Shown: positions 1 to 10,740, counted from the stretch's first letter. The stretch: DNA of 64,000 nt from Lithodes maja (GCA_037953745.1 JBAKBP010001422.1:149836-213835), one strand, 5' to 3'. Translations and numbers: made by a program. The notes: generated by a model from the letters alone, not told the origin.

Positions 1-578
1 AAAATTAAACCTTGCTCCTCACAAAACCTTAACATATGTTTAGCAAACATGGAACCACCCAACTCGTGAGGGGTAGCATTCCAATCACCTACCACTGAGT
101 AACACGTTATCTCTAGTTCAGAAATTAGGCCACCAAGCTCCCCTAACTTTTCCAAATAAAGTTCTTCATTTTCTGCACACTGATACGGTAAGTAAACACA
201 AAATATTGCAAATTTTCTGTGTCCCACTTCCAGCTGTATTCCCGCACACCAGCTTAAATTTGTCTCAATGGTTTTAATTACACTATCTAGGCACGATCTC
301 CACATTATTGCAACTCCCCCTGGGGGGTGACCTGCCACAATACCATCACGTGTGTCCGTAGTGGAGACCCCGTACCCATGGAAATCTTTATCTAATATGT
401 TCAAATTACCTAAGTCCTGTTTTGTGTACCAGGTTTCCTGAAGGCAGACTATGTCACTGGTCCTTAATGTAGATACGATGTCAGGTCGCAACAGGAGATT
501 CCTCTTTGTTTTGGGGAGTCCTCTGCAATTGTATGAAGTTACTTTTATACTTGCTGCTGTTGTTGGTATCCCCTCCAT
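1..578 (-). CDS. LINE ORF2, N-terminal EEP endonuclease (runs off window)
   Basis: Reading from 578 down to the window edge gives about 192 uninterrupted codons. They carry the hallmarks of the APE-like (EEP) endonuclease of non-LTR retrotransposons: an SYNCRGLP start, LQETWY with the catalytic Glu near residue 52, a GYG...DTRDGIV...PPGGVAIMWR block, and GDWNATP near residue 165. The family nicks target DNA to prime reverse transcription. The start was chosen because the ATG (578-576) overlaps the ORF1 stop (580-578) as TAATG. The reverse transcriptase would lie beyond position 1. The clade cannot be fixed from this fragment; the stop-start overlap recalls SART1/R1-like elements. Confidence 0.85.
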   Translation of the reverse strand, partial: MEGIPTTAASIKVTSYNCRGLPKTKRNLLLRPDIVSTLRTSDIVCLQETWYTKQDLGNLNILDKDFHGYGVSTTDTRDGIVAGHPPGGVAIMWRSCLDSVIKTIETNLSWCAGIQLEVGHRKFAIFCVYLPYQCAENEELYLEKLGELGGLISELEITCYSVVGDWNATPHELGGSMFAKHMLRFCEEQGLI

Positions 579-2134
579 TACTGCGAGTTGAATAGTGGTG
601 TGCGATGCCTCCAAGTCCCAGAAGCCTCTGCACTGTCCTCATTGGGATATTGTCTTGGTTCTCTGTACCAGTTGACATATGCATCTTCTGGCCACAGGTC
701 AGGATTCATGAAAACATCTGGATCTGGACATTCGCTAGTTATACAAAAGGAGGCACAGGTAGTGGACCTGGAGAGGGTGGTCAGCTGTCTTACCTCTATA
801 TTTATATGTAGATTATCAGCCAAGTATGTCTTGAGATTCTCAGCAGTAACACTAGGGTTGAATCCTGTGGCAAACACCCTAGCTAGTCAGGGCCTTTTGA
901 TGGTATTGAGGCCAGTATCCTTGACCCTACCTTTAATTCCTGGCTGGTTTCTCGGTCTAGGGTGAACCTGCTCGCCTTCCCTAGAGTAGCGAGGCTTGCC
1001 ATTCACCCATTTGACCATAGTCCATGGGTTTTCCCTTGCATTGGCTCCTTCATTTGGTTCAGTTTGTGTAGGTAAATTTGAGGATGGTGTAGCTGGCACT
1101 GTATTATCTTCTCTCGTTGCCGACGATAAAGATTGCTGTTGTGTTCGGTGTTGTTGCTGTTGTGGTCGCTGCTGCTGCCACACCTGGTGTTGCCTTTGAT
1201 ATGAATGCTGCTACTGGGTTAGTTTGGATTGTTGTAGTTGTCGCTGGTGTTGTTGTTTTTGTTGATGCTGTTGCTGCTGCTGCACCTGCTGTTGTTGCTG
1301 CTGCACCTGCTGCTGTTGTTGCTGCTGCACCTGCTGCTGTTGTTGCTGCTGCACCTGCTGTTGTTGCTGCTGCATCTGCTGTTGTTGCTGCTGCACCTGC
1401 TGTTGTTGCTGTTGCACCTGCTGGTGCTGCTGCTGTTGTGGTTGTTGCTGCTGTTGTGGTTGTTGCTGCTGTTGTTGTTGTTGCTGTTGATGCTGTTGTT
1501 GTATGGGTCGCTGTTGTTGCTGGGGCTGTTGTGTTTGGAGTTGTTGCAGCTGTTGCTGTTGTAGTTCAGCCTGCTGTTGCTGGTGGTGGTGTTGTAGGCC
1601 TATGGGTGGTTGTTGTTGTTGATGCTGTTGTTCTAGATGCTGCTGCTGAGCCTGCTGTTGTTGTGTCACTTGTGCCTGTGGTTGAGGTGGAGCGTTAGTA
1701 GAGTTATTTTCTAACTTATTCACTCTGTCAGCTACATTTGAAACCACACTGCTTATGTCCACTATGGTTTCTTTTTGACCTGTGGTACACTCTCTCAGTA
1801 ATTTAACTTCCATTTGGGTGTTCTTGATTTCACTAAGTAGCACTGACACATCTATCCTATCAAATTGTATAGGTGGTAGGTCCTTTAGGTCCATGGCCAC
1901 GAAAGTGGGTAAGCCCACAGCCTTACTCTCTTGTAGCAATTTAATAATGTCTTTAATGTTCTCAGCACTTTTGTTTGCACCAACTCGTTTAATATTTCGA
2001 TAATTGTTATCTTCACTAGTACCAATAAGATGGAACACTCTGTTCTTGGCTGCCACAATTTTATCTTCATCATAAAAGGGCACACACAGCTGCACAATAC
2101 TGTCTGTAGGTAGACTATCTAAAATAAATACCAT
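578..2134 (-). pseudogene. LINE ORF1, polyglutamine-rich, two in-frame stops
   Basis: One frame runs from ATG 2134 to the TAA at 578-580, broken by in-frame stops at 1211-1213 (TAG) and 887-889. The first third (about residues 1-150) is a non-repetitive N-terminal domain with a heptad-like stretch. A Gln-rich tract with scattered His, Met and Val follows. The last 100 codons contain a block (FATGFNP, then VFMNPDLWPEDAYVNWY) that looks like the RRM-like C-terminal domain of LINE ORF1 proteins. These proteins bind element RNA. The TAG at 1211 may be a mutated CAG. The same frame continuing past both stops shows recent decay of a single ORF, not separate genes. Confidence 0.75.
1240..1680. repeat. 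CAG/CAA (CTG/TTG) repeat tract encoding polyglutamine
   Basis: A low-complexity stretch of TTG/CTG triplets on the plus strand is CAA/CAG on the coding (minus) strand. It is interrupted at roughly regular spacing by CAC/GTG/ATG-type triplets, giving QQ(Q)V and QQH patterns. Long Leu- or Ala/Val-rich frames on the plus strand here are by-products of this tract. Confidence 0.9.
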
Positions 2135-2277
2135 CTTACCTAGTCTCCATTTCTATTGAGAGCTCAATTAAGTCCATAAGACTCGAGATCCCTACTGTCT
2201 ACAGGGTCCAGAACCGAGCCTATAAATCTAACTCCCGCCCCCAGTCAAATCAGTTGAAAGCTAGACACCAACCAGGG
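2135..2277 (-). other. Probable LINE 5' untranslated region
   Basis: This sequence lies immediately upstream of the ORF1 start and has no open frame. Whether the LINE 5' UTR extends into the dispersed repeat that begins at 2278 cannot be decided from one copy. Confidence 0.35.
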
Positions 2278-2780
2278 GTCACTACCCTGCAGTTAACTTC
2301 TAACTCTGCCCTTGTGTTGTTCCGGAGTGAGATCCCAGAGCCGGCAGACTCCGTGGCAGATTTGGATAGAAGGACCTGCCCACGTATTTAAGAACTTCAC
2401 ACATATGGCCCCCCTGGACGGCCGCGGAACCAGTCGTTAGCCCCCAACATCATGGACGCAAGATAAGCAGGACCAGACTCATCAGATACTACCCAAGATT
2501 CTCTTTAGCAGTACTACATATTACTGTGCTATTTAGAGATTCACTAATTAATATTTCTACGAAGTGGCTAAGACCTTGCCAGTGTAATTCATACTTAACC
2601 ATTCCATTTGGGACGTACTAAGCGATCAGTGCTCTTTAATTAACAGGCGACCTTGACTCTCGTAATTACCTTATTCAGATATTAAAACTCTAGTGATGTC
2701 TAACGTTCGCCCACTGATTTGCGTTCTATGTATTTCTGAAACAAGGATATAAAACTTAGATCAGTACCCCCTGAGGTACT
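2278..2780. repeat. Dispersed 0.5-kb repeat D, copy 1
   Basis: This block matches 41909-42164 plus 42600-42860 almost base for base, starting at CACTACCCTGCAGTTAACTT and ending at GATCAGTACCCCCTGAGGT. Copy 2 is split by a retroposon. Flanks differ on both sides of the two copies. No ORF or terminal inverted repeat is visible. It could be the 5' end of the adjacent LINE family or an unrelated element. Confidence 0.8.
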
Positions 2781-4190
2781 GGGGGGGCGTGAGGGCGTGT
2801 GTGTTCGAGCCTTTGAAGGGAGAGGACGTATGGATTTTTCTCTCCGTGGTGAACAGCAAGTTAGTGAGGGAAGGGGTGGTGATGGAATTGTGAAATATAC
2901 AACAGGGTGAGTGGGAAATTACGGTGATTTGATATTGGGTGAAACTCTGGAGTTCTATCTAACCAAAATCAAACAACATGTGAAAGAAGAGACAGAAAAT
3001 TGAAGAGTGCTGTGCCAGGCAGCGAGGGAGGCGTAAGGACGAGGGGCAAGCCGATGCCAGGCAAAATACCCTCCACCCTTGACTGTCTCCAGCCAACACC
3101 ACTCACCCTAGGGTGTGCCCCCCCCCCCCCCTTCCCCACCCACATCCCATCTGTCATCGCGCCAGTGCATGGAGAAGCTGGTCGTGTGAAAGTGGACCGA
3201 AATATTCTGCATGGCGCTAATGCTGAGAGGACGACTGCAGCAGGGGGAAGTATGCAGGAGAGAGACAGCGAAGTACAGCAGAGGCGAAAAGGCGGAGTAA
3301 GGGAATAGAGGAAGGAGCCATAAACCTCGCTGACCACAACACTCCCCCCCCCCCCCCCACCCCTCTCTACCTCTCCTCCCCTCGCTTAAAGTAATATGAT
3401 ACCTGACAGTATAAAAGCAAAACAAAAGTGTATTTAAGTATGGTTCTTATCTAAATCCATGGGGGAGATTTGTATTGAAAACAAAATGTCAGTGGTAGTT
3501 TTTGATGCAATGCAGCTTAAAAATAAATGTGTGTTTGTGTAAGAGTAGTAGTAGCTACTGTATAATAGAGAGAGAGAAACACAGTGACAACAAGTATTCA
3601 ACCCCCCCCTCCCCCCCCCCCCCATCCTTACCCACACATTCACTTCCTCCCCTCTCCTTCCCTCTTCCTTCCACTTTCCACTTTCCTCAATGTCCCTCAT
3701 GCTAATAATTTACATGAGTAACATGATGTAATATTTTGTACATATTTTTGACTTGAAAATAATTAAATCTTAGGACATAATTGGCTGGTTTCCATTTAAA
3801 GTTAGGCATATTTAGAATGTAAAGCGGCTCAAATTGCCAAGGTTTCTTTAGCTTTGTATAGAGTCATTTAGCTTTGAGGAAACAGGCCGATTATATTAGG
3901 TAGGGTTATATATGATTTATGGCCGAGTCAGGAAATCAGACTTGAAGTGGTATATTTCATGTGAGAGTTATCTCTAACGAACTAGTAACTAAGTATACTA
4001 TTTAAAATAAGGTATAATTCGCTGATATATTATGTGCATACTGATAACCAGGACCTTTTTCTCAAACTAATAGTAGATTTCTAACATCCTTCTTTAATCC
4101 TTAGCACTATTGTGACACTTGTCTTTTTAATAATTTTACTCTCTTAATTAGTGTATTTCCTTTCTCACTACAATAATCGTTTTGTATTAA

Positions 4191-4192
<2 letters not shown>
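2781..4192. other. No gene; poly-C and purine-rich low-complexity sequence
   Basis: I see no coding signal. The stretch holds three cytosine runs (about 3119-3131, 3344-3359 and 3601-3623), short GA-rich patches and AT-rich single-copy-looking DNA. Confidence 0.6.
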
Positions 4193-4247
<55 letters not shown>

Positions 4248-4275
4248 GTATATATATACCGTGTATATATATATA
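4193..4275. repeat. (TA)n microsatellite
   Basis: An alternating TA tract of about 50 bp is followed by a short interrupted palindromic extension. Confidence 0.95.
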
Positions 4276-4563
4276 TTTTTTTTTCCGTGTTTATTCTGTG
4301 TGCGTATTTTTAAACACTACTTTTATTTTACTTTATTTTTCTATTTTCTTTTGCACTCACTGTCTTGTAATATAGCCTGATCTTCTGTAGCCTTGCATCA
4401 TACTAGGTGAGTTAAATAACTTATCTTACTCTTTCTATCTCTAACGCTACTCATAGGATGTTTACATTTTCACCTTTATCGGGCAGAGGCTCGTCCCTTA
4501 GGAAGAAATGATAGATAGACTCAGTATTAGGGAATAGGTAGGAAATTATGATAATAAGACAAG

Positions 4564-7500
4564 ATGATATTAACTCGGTCCCAGTCGAGGAATAATCCTG
4601 ATGACAGACAAAACGCAGTGAGAGATGCAGTACAAATGAACCGTGAAACAGACAATGAAGTTAATGGAGATGTACAAGCAAACCCTGTTAGAGAAAATGC
4701 AGAAAATAACAATCAACAACTGCAGCCCGCAGAAGAAAACGCAGGAATCAATAATTCGCAAGACAACAGAGGTGTGGAACAAAATAATGAAAATAGTGTA
4801 GGCCTAAACGAAGATAATGAGAGAGAAATAATCGAAAATCGTGAACAGAACGAACGACCTCGTAACGTAAACATGAATGGTGGAGAATGGATGGGACATT
4901 CTGGTGACGGACTCACAACATTAGTGAATGAAATCTATACAGAAGTGATACAATGGCAACATAATAAGTTTGAACTACCGATTTGTGAAGCCGCAAAAGA
5001 TATGCTGGGGGAACTCAGACGTATGATCCTAAAGTATGTTCAGGATGCCCCTTTGGCGCACGTGGCAATCAAGATAGCTTCTTTCATTCCTCAGTTGTTC
5101 CTTCAAAGAAAAAGACCAAAGGGAAAACTGAATGAGAACATTAAAGCGCTGAAACAGAGAATGGAGTGGTGGAAAAATGGGGAGTTAGACAAAATTCTTA
5201 GCCAAGTACGAGCAATCCAGCAAAGACTGAAAACAAAACAACGAAGAAAGAGGAAGCCAGATGATATGGCACGATCAGTGGGAAATAGCATGAGGATTGG
5301 TAAAGTGGCACAGGCAGTCAGAATGGTCACTGGGGAAGCCTCAAGTGGGGTGCACGAAGTGAATCGACGCATCTTGGACCAGCTGAAGGAGAAACACCCA
5401 GAAGCAAAACCAGCAAGTGATGAGGCCAAACTAGACGGGGAATATGTTCCTCCAGACCCGGTGATATATGAGAATATAACTGGAGACCTCATATGGAGAA
5501 AGGCGCTGAAAACACAGGGAGGAGCAGGTCCATCAGGAGTAGATGCTAAGAATTGGAGGATCTTCCTAAGTCAAAACAAGTTTGGTTCAGCCGCGGGTGA
5601 CCTTTGTGAAGCAATAGCAATGCTGGCAAAGAAACTTGCATCATCACCATGCGTGAACATAGAAGCTCTGACAGCATGTCGCCTGATACCTTTAAATAAG
5701 AATCCAGGAGTTAGACCAGTAGGCGTTGGGGAAGTTCTTAGAAGGATTATAGGAAAAGCAATCATGTCTGTATTTGGAAAAGATGTACAAAGAGCAGTGG
5801 GCAACTTACAAGTATGTGCAGGACAGCAAGCCGGAGGAGAAGCAGCAATACATGCAATGGGGAAGGTGTATCATGAGGAAGATTGTGAAGCGGTACTGCT
5901 AGTGGATGCAACAAATGCCTTTAACACCATTAATAGGGAGGCAGCTATTCACAACATCAAGATCAAATGCCCGAGCATCGCAAAGTACATAGAAAATACT
6001 TATAAGGAGCCAGCTAACCTGTATATAGTTGGAAGCACAAAGAAGGAAGAAATGAAAATTCTCAAATCAAATGAAGGAACAACGCAAGGAGATCCAGTGG
6101 CAATGGCAATGTACGCACTGGCACTATCAATTCTGCAGCAGAAAATAAAACATGAGGTAACCCGAGTGAAACAAGTGGCGTATGCAGATGACCTCACAGG
6201 TGCAGGAAAAATAGGGGATCTCAAAGAATGGTGGCGGAGAGTACAATCGATAGGCGAAGTCATTGGGTACCATCCGAATGCTAGTAAATCTGTACTAATA
6301 GTGAAAGAAAACAAGTATGAAGAAGCGGTGCAGACTTTTGATGGGACAGGAGTGAAGATTACAAAGGAGGGTCAACGCCATTTAGGAGCAGTAATAGGCA
6401 CAGAAGAATGCAAGAGAGACTATGTGCGAAAAAAGGTAGCAGAGTGGGTAAAGGAAGTGAAAACCCTGGCAGACATTGCGAAATCTGAACCACATGCTGC
6501 ATATACAGCCTTCACATATGGTGTTAAGCACAGATGGACCTTTCTTATGAGAACAGTGCCTGGCATTAGACAGATGCTCCAACCGCTTGAAGAAGCAATC
6601 AGAGGAACATTCATACCGGCCCTAACAGAGATGGAAGGCGTCACGCAAGAGCTAAGAGATCTATTAGCTCTTCCGCCAAGGTTCGGAGGTATGGGGATCA
6701 TAAACCCAGTGGAGGCGGCACTACATGAGAACCAAAATTCCCTTAAACTTACTACGTCTCTGACAGAAAAAATACGGGAGCAAAATGAAAATGATGAGGT
6801 GGACGAAGAGGAACAACGAAATGCAAGACAGGAAATTACAAAGAGCAGAGAAGAGAGACAGAAACATAGCCTAGAACAAATTAAGACCAGATGTAGGGAA
6901 GAACTGAAAATGAGAGTTGAGATGGCACAAGACACGGGGGCTTCAAATTGGCTCACATCATTACCAATAAAGGAGAAAGGCTTCAGCTTAAATAAACAAG
7001 AATTCAATGATGCCGTAGCCTTGAGGTATGGGTGGCCAGTTTCGAACCTGCCGCTGAAATGTGCATGTGGTGAAATAAACAACTCAGACCACTGTATGAC
7101 TTGTAAGAAAGGAGGATTCATCTGTATCCGGCATGATGAAGTACGAGACATCACTGCACAAATGCTGGACGAGGTGTGCCATGATGTCAGAATCGAACCG
7201 GAACTTCTGCCTATGGACGGACAGCGCTTGGCCCACAATACTGCAAATACTTCAAATGAAGCAAGAGTGGACGTAAGTGCTCGAGGTTTTTGGACGAGGG
7301 GACAACGGGCTTTTTTCGACATCAGAATCTTCAATCCAAGAGCACAAACATATCGTGAGCGAGGACACAAGGCGGCATACTTGAGAAACGAAAGTGAGAA
7401 AAAACGCGCTTATGAAGAAAGAATTTTGAACAGGGATCAAGGAAGCTTTACTCCTCTGGTCTTCTCATCGTCGGGAGGTATGGGACCTTCTGCAAGTGTC

Positions 7501-7719
7501 TTCTATGCCAGATTAGCTGAACAAATATCGGAGAAAAAGCGCCAGCATAGAAGCCAAGTCATAACTTGGATGAGATGCCGGCTCTCTTTCTCTCTTCTCA
7601 GGTCTGCACTCCTATGTCTCAGGGGTACAAGGTCCTCCCCGCTACAGAGGACAAGAGTGAGAGACTTGGACTTTGAAATGGTCGTGGCGGAGGGCCGAAT
7701 TGGGGAACAACTAGGTTGA
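4564..7719 (+). CDS. Intact RLE-type non-LTR retrotransposon polyprotein (RT + restriction-like endonuclease)
   Basis: A single uninterrupted ORF of 1051 residues. The N-terminal 110 residues are Asn/Glu-rich and show no C2H2 finger or Myb domain. Reverse transcriptase spans about residues 300-640: motif A LLVDATNAFN near 446, EGTTQGDPVAMAMY near 503 and YADD near 540. A charged linker (about 735-800) precedes the C-terminal part. That part has a zinc-binding C-x-C-x7-H-x3-C near 833-847, then KKGG and RHDEVRD, and then a PD-(D/E)XK-like pair (VDVSARGFW near 902 and FFDIRIF near 917). This order is that of early-branching LINEs (R2/R4/NeSL/HERO-like) that nick DNA with a restriction-like endonuclease. 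ATG 4564 is the first Met in frame after AT-rich upstream sequence. The clade is not assignable by eye. Confidence 0.85.
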   Translation: MILTRSQSRNNPDDRQNAVRDAVQMNRETDNEVNGDVQANPVRENAENNNQQLQPAEENAGINNSQDNRGVEQNNENSVGLNEDNEREIIENREQNERPRNVNMNGGEWMGHSGDGLTTLVNEIYTEVIQWQHNKFELPICEAAKDMLGELRRMILKYVQDAPLAHVAIKIASFIPQLFLQRKRPKGKLNENIKALKQRMEWWKNGELDKILSQVRAIQQRLKTKQRRKRKPDDMARSVGNSMRIGKVAQAVRMVTGEASSGVHEVNRRILDQLKEKHPEAKPASDEAKLDGEYVPPDPVIYENITGDLIWRKALKTQGGAGPSGVDAKNWRIFLSQNKFGSAAGDLCEAIAMLAKKLASSPCVNIEALTACRLIPLNKNPGVRPVGVGEVLRRIIGKAIMSVFGKDVQRAVGNLQVCAGQQAGGEAAIHAMGKVYHEEDCEAVLLVDATNAFNTINREAAIHNIKIKCPSIAKYIENTYKEPANLYIVGSTKKEEMKILKSNEGTTQGDPVAMAMYALALSILQQKIKHEVTRVKQVAYADDLTGAGKIGDLKEWWRRVQSIGEVIGYHPNASKSVLIVKENKYEEAVQTFDGTGVKITKEGQRHLGAVIGTEECKRDYVRKKVAEWVKEVKTLADIAKSEPHAAYTAFTYGVKHRWTFLMRTVPGIRQMLQPLEEAIRGTFIPALTEMEGVTQELRDLLALPPRFGGMGIINPVEAALHENQNSLKLTTSLTEKIREQNENDEVDEEEQRNARQEITKSREERQKHSLEQIKTRCREELKMRVEMAQDTGASNWLTSLPIKEKGFSLNKQEFNDAVALRYGWPVSNLPLKCACGEINNSDHCMTCKKGGFICIRHDEVRDITAQMLDEVCHDVRIEPELLPMDGQRLAHNTANTSNEARVDVSARGFWTRGQRAFFDIRIFNPRAQTYRERGHKAAYLRNESEKKRAYEERILNRDQGSFTPLVFSSSGGMGPSASVFYARLAEQISEKKRQHRSQVITWMRCRLSFSLLRSALLCLRGTRSSPLQRTRVRDLDFEMVVAEGRIGEQLG

Positions 7720-7852
7720 TTGTAGGGAGGTACTGGTACAATAAGATAAACTACAATGTAACTAGAATAAAATAGATTGTACACCACTTTGTAACTGTCA
7801 CCTTAATAAAAAAGAAAAAAAGAAAAAAGGAAAAAAAAAATAGAAGGAAACA
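7720..7852 (+). other. 3' UTR and A-rich tail of the RLE element
   Basis: A short AT-rich region follows the stop codon and ends in CCTTAATAAAAAAGAAAAA with further A-rich sequence to about 7841. This is the expected 3' terminus of a retroposed copy. No matching target duplication was found by eye. Confidence 0.6.
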
Positions 7853-8383
7853 TGCTTACATTACTGAAATGTTTGTGGACATGCAGTAATGCAAGTAATG
7901 AATTCTACTCTATCCAGAGACTCTGTAGACATGACCTAGTTAAATAGACATAAGTAGAGGCTACTGTAAAGGCCAGATCATTGTGAAATTGTCTATGAGG
8001 AGGTTCACAGTCACGTCTCTTCTACCCCCACCGTTGTTGTTGTTGTGAGAGTGGGGAGTTGCCAACGTCAAACAGGCTGGGACAAAATATCCCTAAATGT
8101 CATAAGTATAACCTATGAACGTATTTCGTGAAATGTCCTGTTTTAGTGCCACTTTATAAATTATCATCTACATAACACTAACTAATAATATATATTCAAA
8201 ATTACATTGTAATTCTTGTTGTGTTGCTTGGAGTTATACAGCTTATATCATAATTATATAAGTATTTTTTATATACAGTATGTATTCCTAATATTTTCCT
8301 CTTGCTTTTATATATCCATTTTATTTAAAATAATTTACAAGTGTTTTTACCAACATTAAATCACTATTAAAGACGTTCCCTCT
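7853..8383. other. No gene seen
   Basis: AT-rich DNA without a supported ORF or recognised repeat. Confidence 0.5.
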
Positions 8384-9078
8384 TTAACCCTTTCTCCCCG
8401 GGCAGGCTTTATAAATGATGATAGGCCTATCCGGGTGATCTGGCCAAAAAACGTATGTAAACATAGGCCTATTTTTGTTATTTTAAATGTTAGGGAATTC
8501 ACATAAATCTCAAAATGTAGCCCTTACTTCTATCTGTAGACTGGTATTGACTGGTTCAGTTGTGATGACGATTTCCGGGGAGAGTTTTGCCGCGGATTTA
8601 GCGATATCGGACCCTAAGAAACACTAATTTTCGCTCTAACTGGCAATGGCGGACAAGGTCGGACTTCTTCTTCTTCTTGTTAACCCTCTCACATCCTTAT
8701 GATGCAGAGGTTGCCAGATTAGCAATAATAAATAGATTACTCTCACTCTTATAATTACCTCTCCAAAATTAGTTTTCTGCCCACAGCTAACTCAAAGACA
8801 ACTGCAGAGGTTGAAGTAAATAAACTAAAGGTTTATAAATACCTCGGACGGTAACAAAGGCTTTAAAGTATCCCTAATAGGCTCAAAAATTGCGTCAGGA
8901 CGTGAGAGGGTTAAGGCTTGGCGTCGCTCCGATCGGCTTTGTTTACAAACGTTTCGCCGCGCGGCTTTCAAAACACGCTTAATACGCTTTCAAGCTTATG
9001 GATTTTAAAAGGACGCCTGGGCTCCTGGCCTTCGCAAGGTGCGTCCTTTTAAAATACTGCCCGGGCAGGAAGGGTTAA
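8384..9078. mobile_element. piggyBac-type MITE, TTAA-flanked (outer)
   Basis: TTAA at 8384-8387 and 9075-9078 bounds 687 bp with imperfect terminal inverted repeats. The left end CCCTTTCTCCCCGGGCAG pairs with the right end read inverted, CCCTTCCTGCCCGGGCAG. TTAA targets with CCC ends are typical of piggyBac-family elements. There is no transposase ORF, so it is non-autonomous. A second TTAA element is inserted inside. Confidence 0.8.
8680..8914. mobile_element. piggyBac-type MITE nested in the previous one
   Basis: TTAA at 8680-8683 and 8911-8914 flanks 227 bp. The ends are inverted repeats: CCCTCTCACATCCT on the left and CCCTCTCACGTCCT inverted on the right. There is no ORF. Confidence 0.78.
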
Positions 9079-9466
9079 TCTAACGCTCCCTCATTATGCG
9101 GACTTTCCCTAACTATGGTAACACTGCAGACAAGCCAGGCACGCATATATCAAGGAATATTTAATAAGGGATATCCACTGTGACCTTTTGTTCATAATAT
9201 TATGCCCCACGATAGTGCTGACACTCTTAGTTCGCGCGGCGAAATAACCCTCTTTCTCCTCTATCCTTCTTTACTCTATGGAAGCAACCTTAGTTCTCTT
9301 TAGAAGAACCAGGTGGTAGTCTCGTGGAGGACTATGCTGATACATGTGGTGAGTATATTATACTTCAACCATGATTATTTTGCACTTCCTCAGACACCAA
9401 CTCGGCATAGCTTTGTGGTTTAGGGATTTTTCAAGGTACATGGCAACACAATATGAATGCTAGAAG
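9079..9466. other. No gene seen
   Basis: Unique-looking sequence without supported features. Confidence 0.5.
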
Positions 9467-9836
9467 TTAAGGGGAGGCAGACCGTTTGTTTGGTCTATTA
9501 ATTTATTTGTTCATATATTTTTTTAGTGTCCTCCCTAGACCTCCATCAAGCTTAGAAAAACACTCCCTAGACCCCCCTGTAAGATAAATTCGTACATTTC
9601 TCGGTAGAAAAATTTCCCGGCCAAAGGCCGGTTCCTCTTGAAATTGCAGGCTCGCTATCGCTCGCCAGGAAATAATCGACACCTAAATGGCACGAAAGGT
9701 CTTAAAATTGACAATGAAATGGGGTGAAAGGTGTTAAAATCGCCAAACTAATGGGCCGAATGTCCTATAATCTCAAAACTAGTGGGGCTAAACATTAGGG
9801 AGAAAGGGGTCCAGAAAAACGGTCCGCCTCCCCTAA
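9467..9836 (+). mobile_element. MITE family A, copy 1
   Basis: About 370 bp with terminal inverted repeats: TTAAGGGGAGGCAGACCGTT on the left and TTTAGGGGAGGCGGACCGTT inverted on the right. Internal landmarks are shared with copies at 11171-11534 and 12673-14144: the block CCTCCCTAGACCTCCATCAA, an AAATTTCCCGGCCAAAGGCC hairpin and the GGCTCGCTATCGCTCGCC core. It is non-coding. Confidence 0.8.
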
Positions 9837-10004
9837 AGAGAGAGAGAGAAGGACACAGGAGACGATGATACGCCGACATTCTGAGAAAAGCCTAGGCACA
9901 AAGAGTGACGGAGAGTTGCAAGGAATAGTTAGTGTTTCAAAGACCTTGCTGCTCATTCCAAGGAGATATTCTTGGTGAATACTATGAATGATTATACAGT
10001 CTAG

Positions 10005-10219
10005 TACAGTCGCGCTAATAAGTGATGTCTTGGCACCAAGTATGTTTTGATCAATAATTGGTATCGGCTATATCTAAGCTTAATTTCTGCATATCGAGTG
10101 AAATATACAAACATGTTCCTACGCTTACGCACCCTATTTAACATCTGACAGACATTAATACAGTACAGAGCAAGCCAAACGTAATGACAGCTGGGTCATG
10201 ACTTATTAGCGCGACTGTA
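10005..10219. mobile_element. TA-flanked MITE (Tc1/mariner-type)
   Basis: Perfect 17-bp terminal inverted repeats, CAGTCGCGCTAATAAGT at 10007-10023 and its complement at 10201-10217, are bordered by TA on both sides. The element is 211 bp with no ORF. TA target duplications are typical of the Tc1/mariner/pogo superfamily. Confidence 0.8.
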
Positions 10220-10499
10220 CACTCATTGCAAATTGTGCAGAATACTATATATTATTTTCTTGAGGGTGGATTTTAGTTATTTTTAGTATATGTGCATGAA
10301 GGAGACAACAGACAAATTTGCCTGTAACAAGTACCTCCCCCCCCCCCCCACCCCAAGGTTGAAAGAGTGTTCGAACGTGAAAATCAAGGCACATTAGAGG
10401 TAATTTAGGTGAGTCAGAAAGAAGTGTGGGATGCTCGTTAAGTGTAATTAAATTAATATGATCAGGAAGTGTTTGTCAGAGTTAGCTGGATTACTCTCT

Positions 10500-10740
10500 G
10501 TGTAGGTAAGGCACAAATAGAAACAATGAGGGAAGCCATACAAATGCAACAGGAGTTCCAGCAACTCCTTATAATATGGTTAGATTGATATCCAGTATTC
10601 GATAAATGGACATTAATCGTATGCATGTACTTAACGTTTAACTGTCTTGGTGGGGTAATGGTTAGTGTGTTTTGATCTGCATGTGCTATCCCAGGTTGGA
10701 ATCCAGGGAGGATCACATGCATTCATTAATTTCAGTACGA
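10500..10740 (+). repeat. tRNA-like (SINE-like) repeat, copy 1
   Basis: A region with TGGGGTAATGG (A-box-like, one mismatch) and GGTTGGAATCC (B-box-like, one mismatch) about 45 bp apart. It is homologous over roughly 230 bp to the inverted copy at 11600-11835 (shared TTTAACTGTCTT and TTAGATTGATAT blocks). No poly(A) tail is clear. It may be a tRNA-derived SINE, but homology extends upstream of the tRNA-like part. Confidence 0.55.

Noticed and set aside
1117..1698. Long Ala/Val- and Leu-rich frames on the plus strand
   Set aside because: They are antisense readings of the polyglutamine tract and have no other coding signs.
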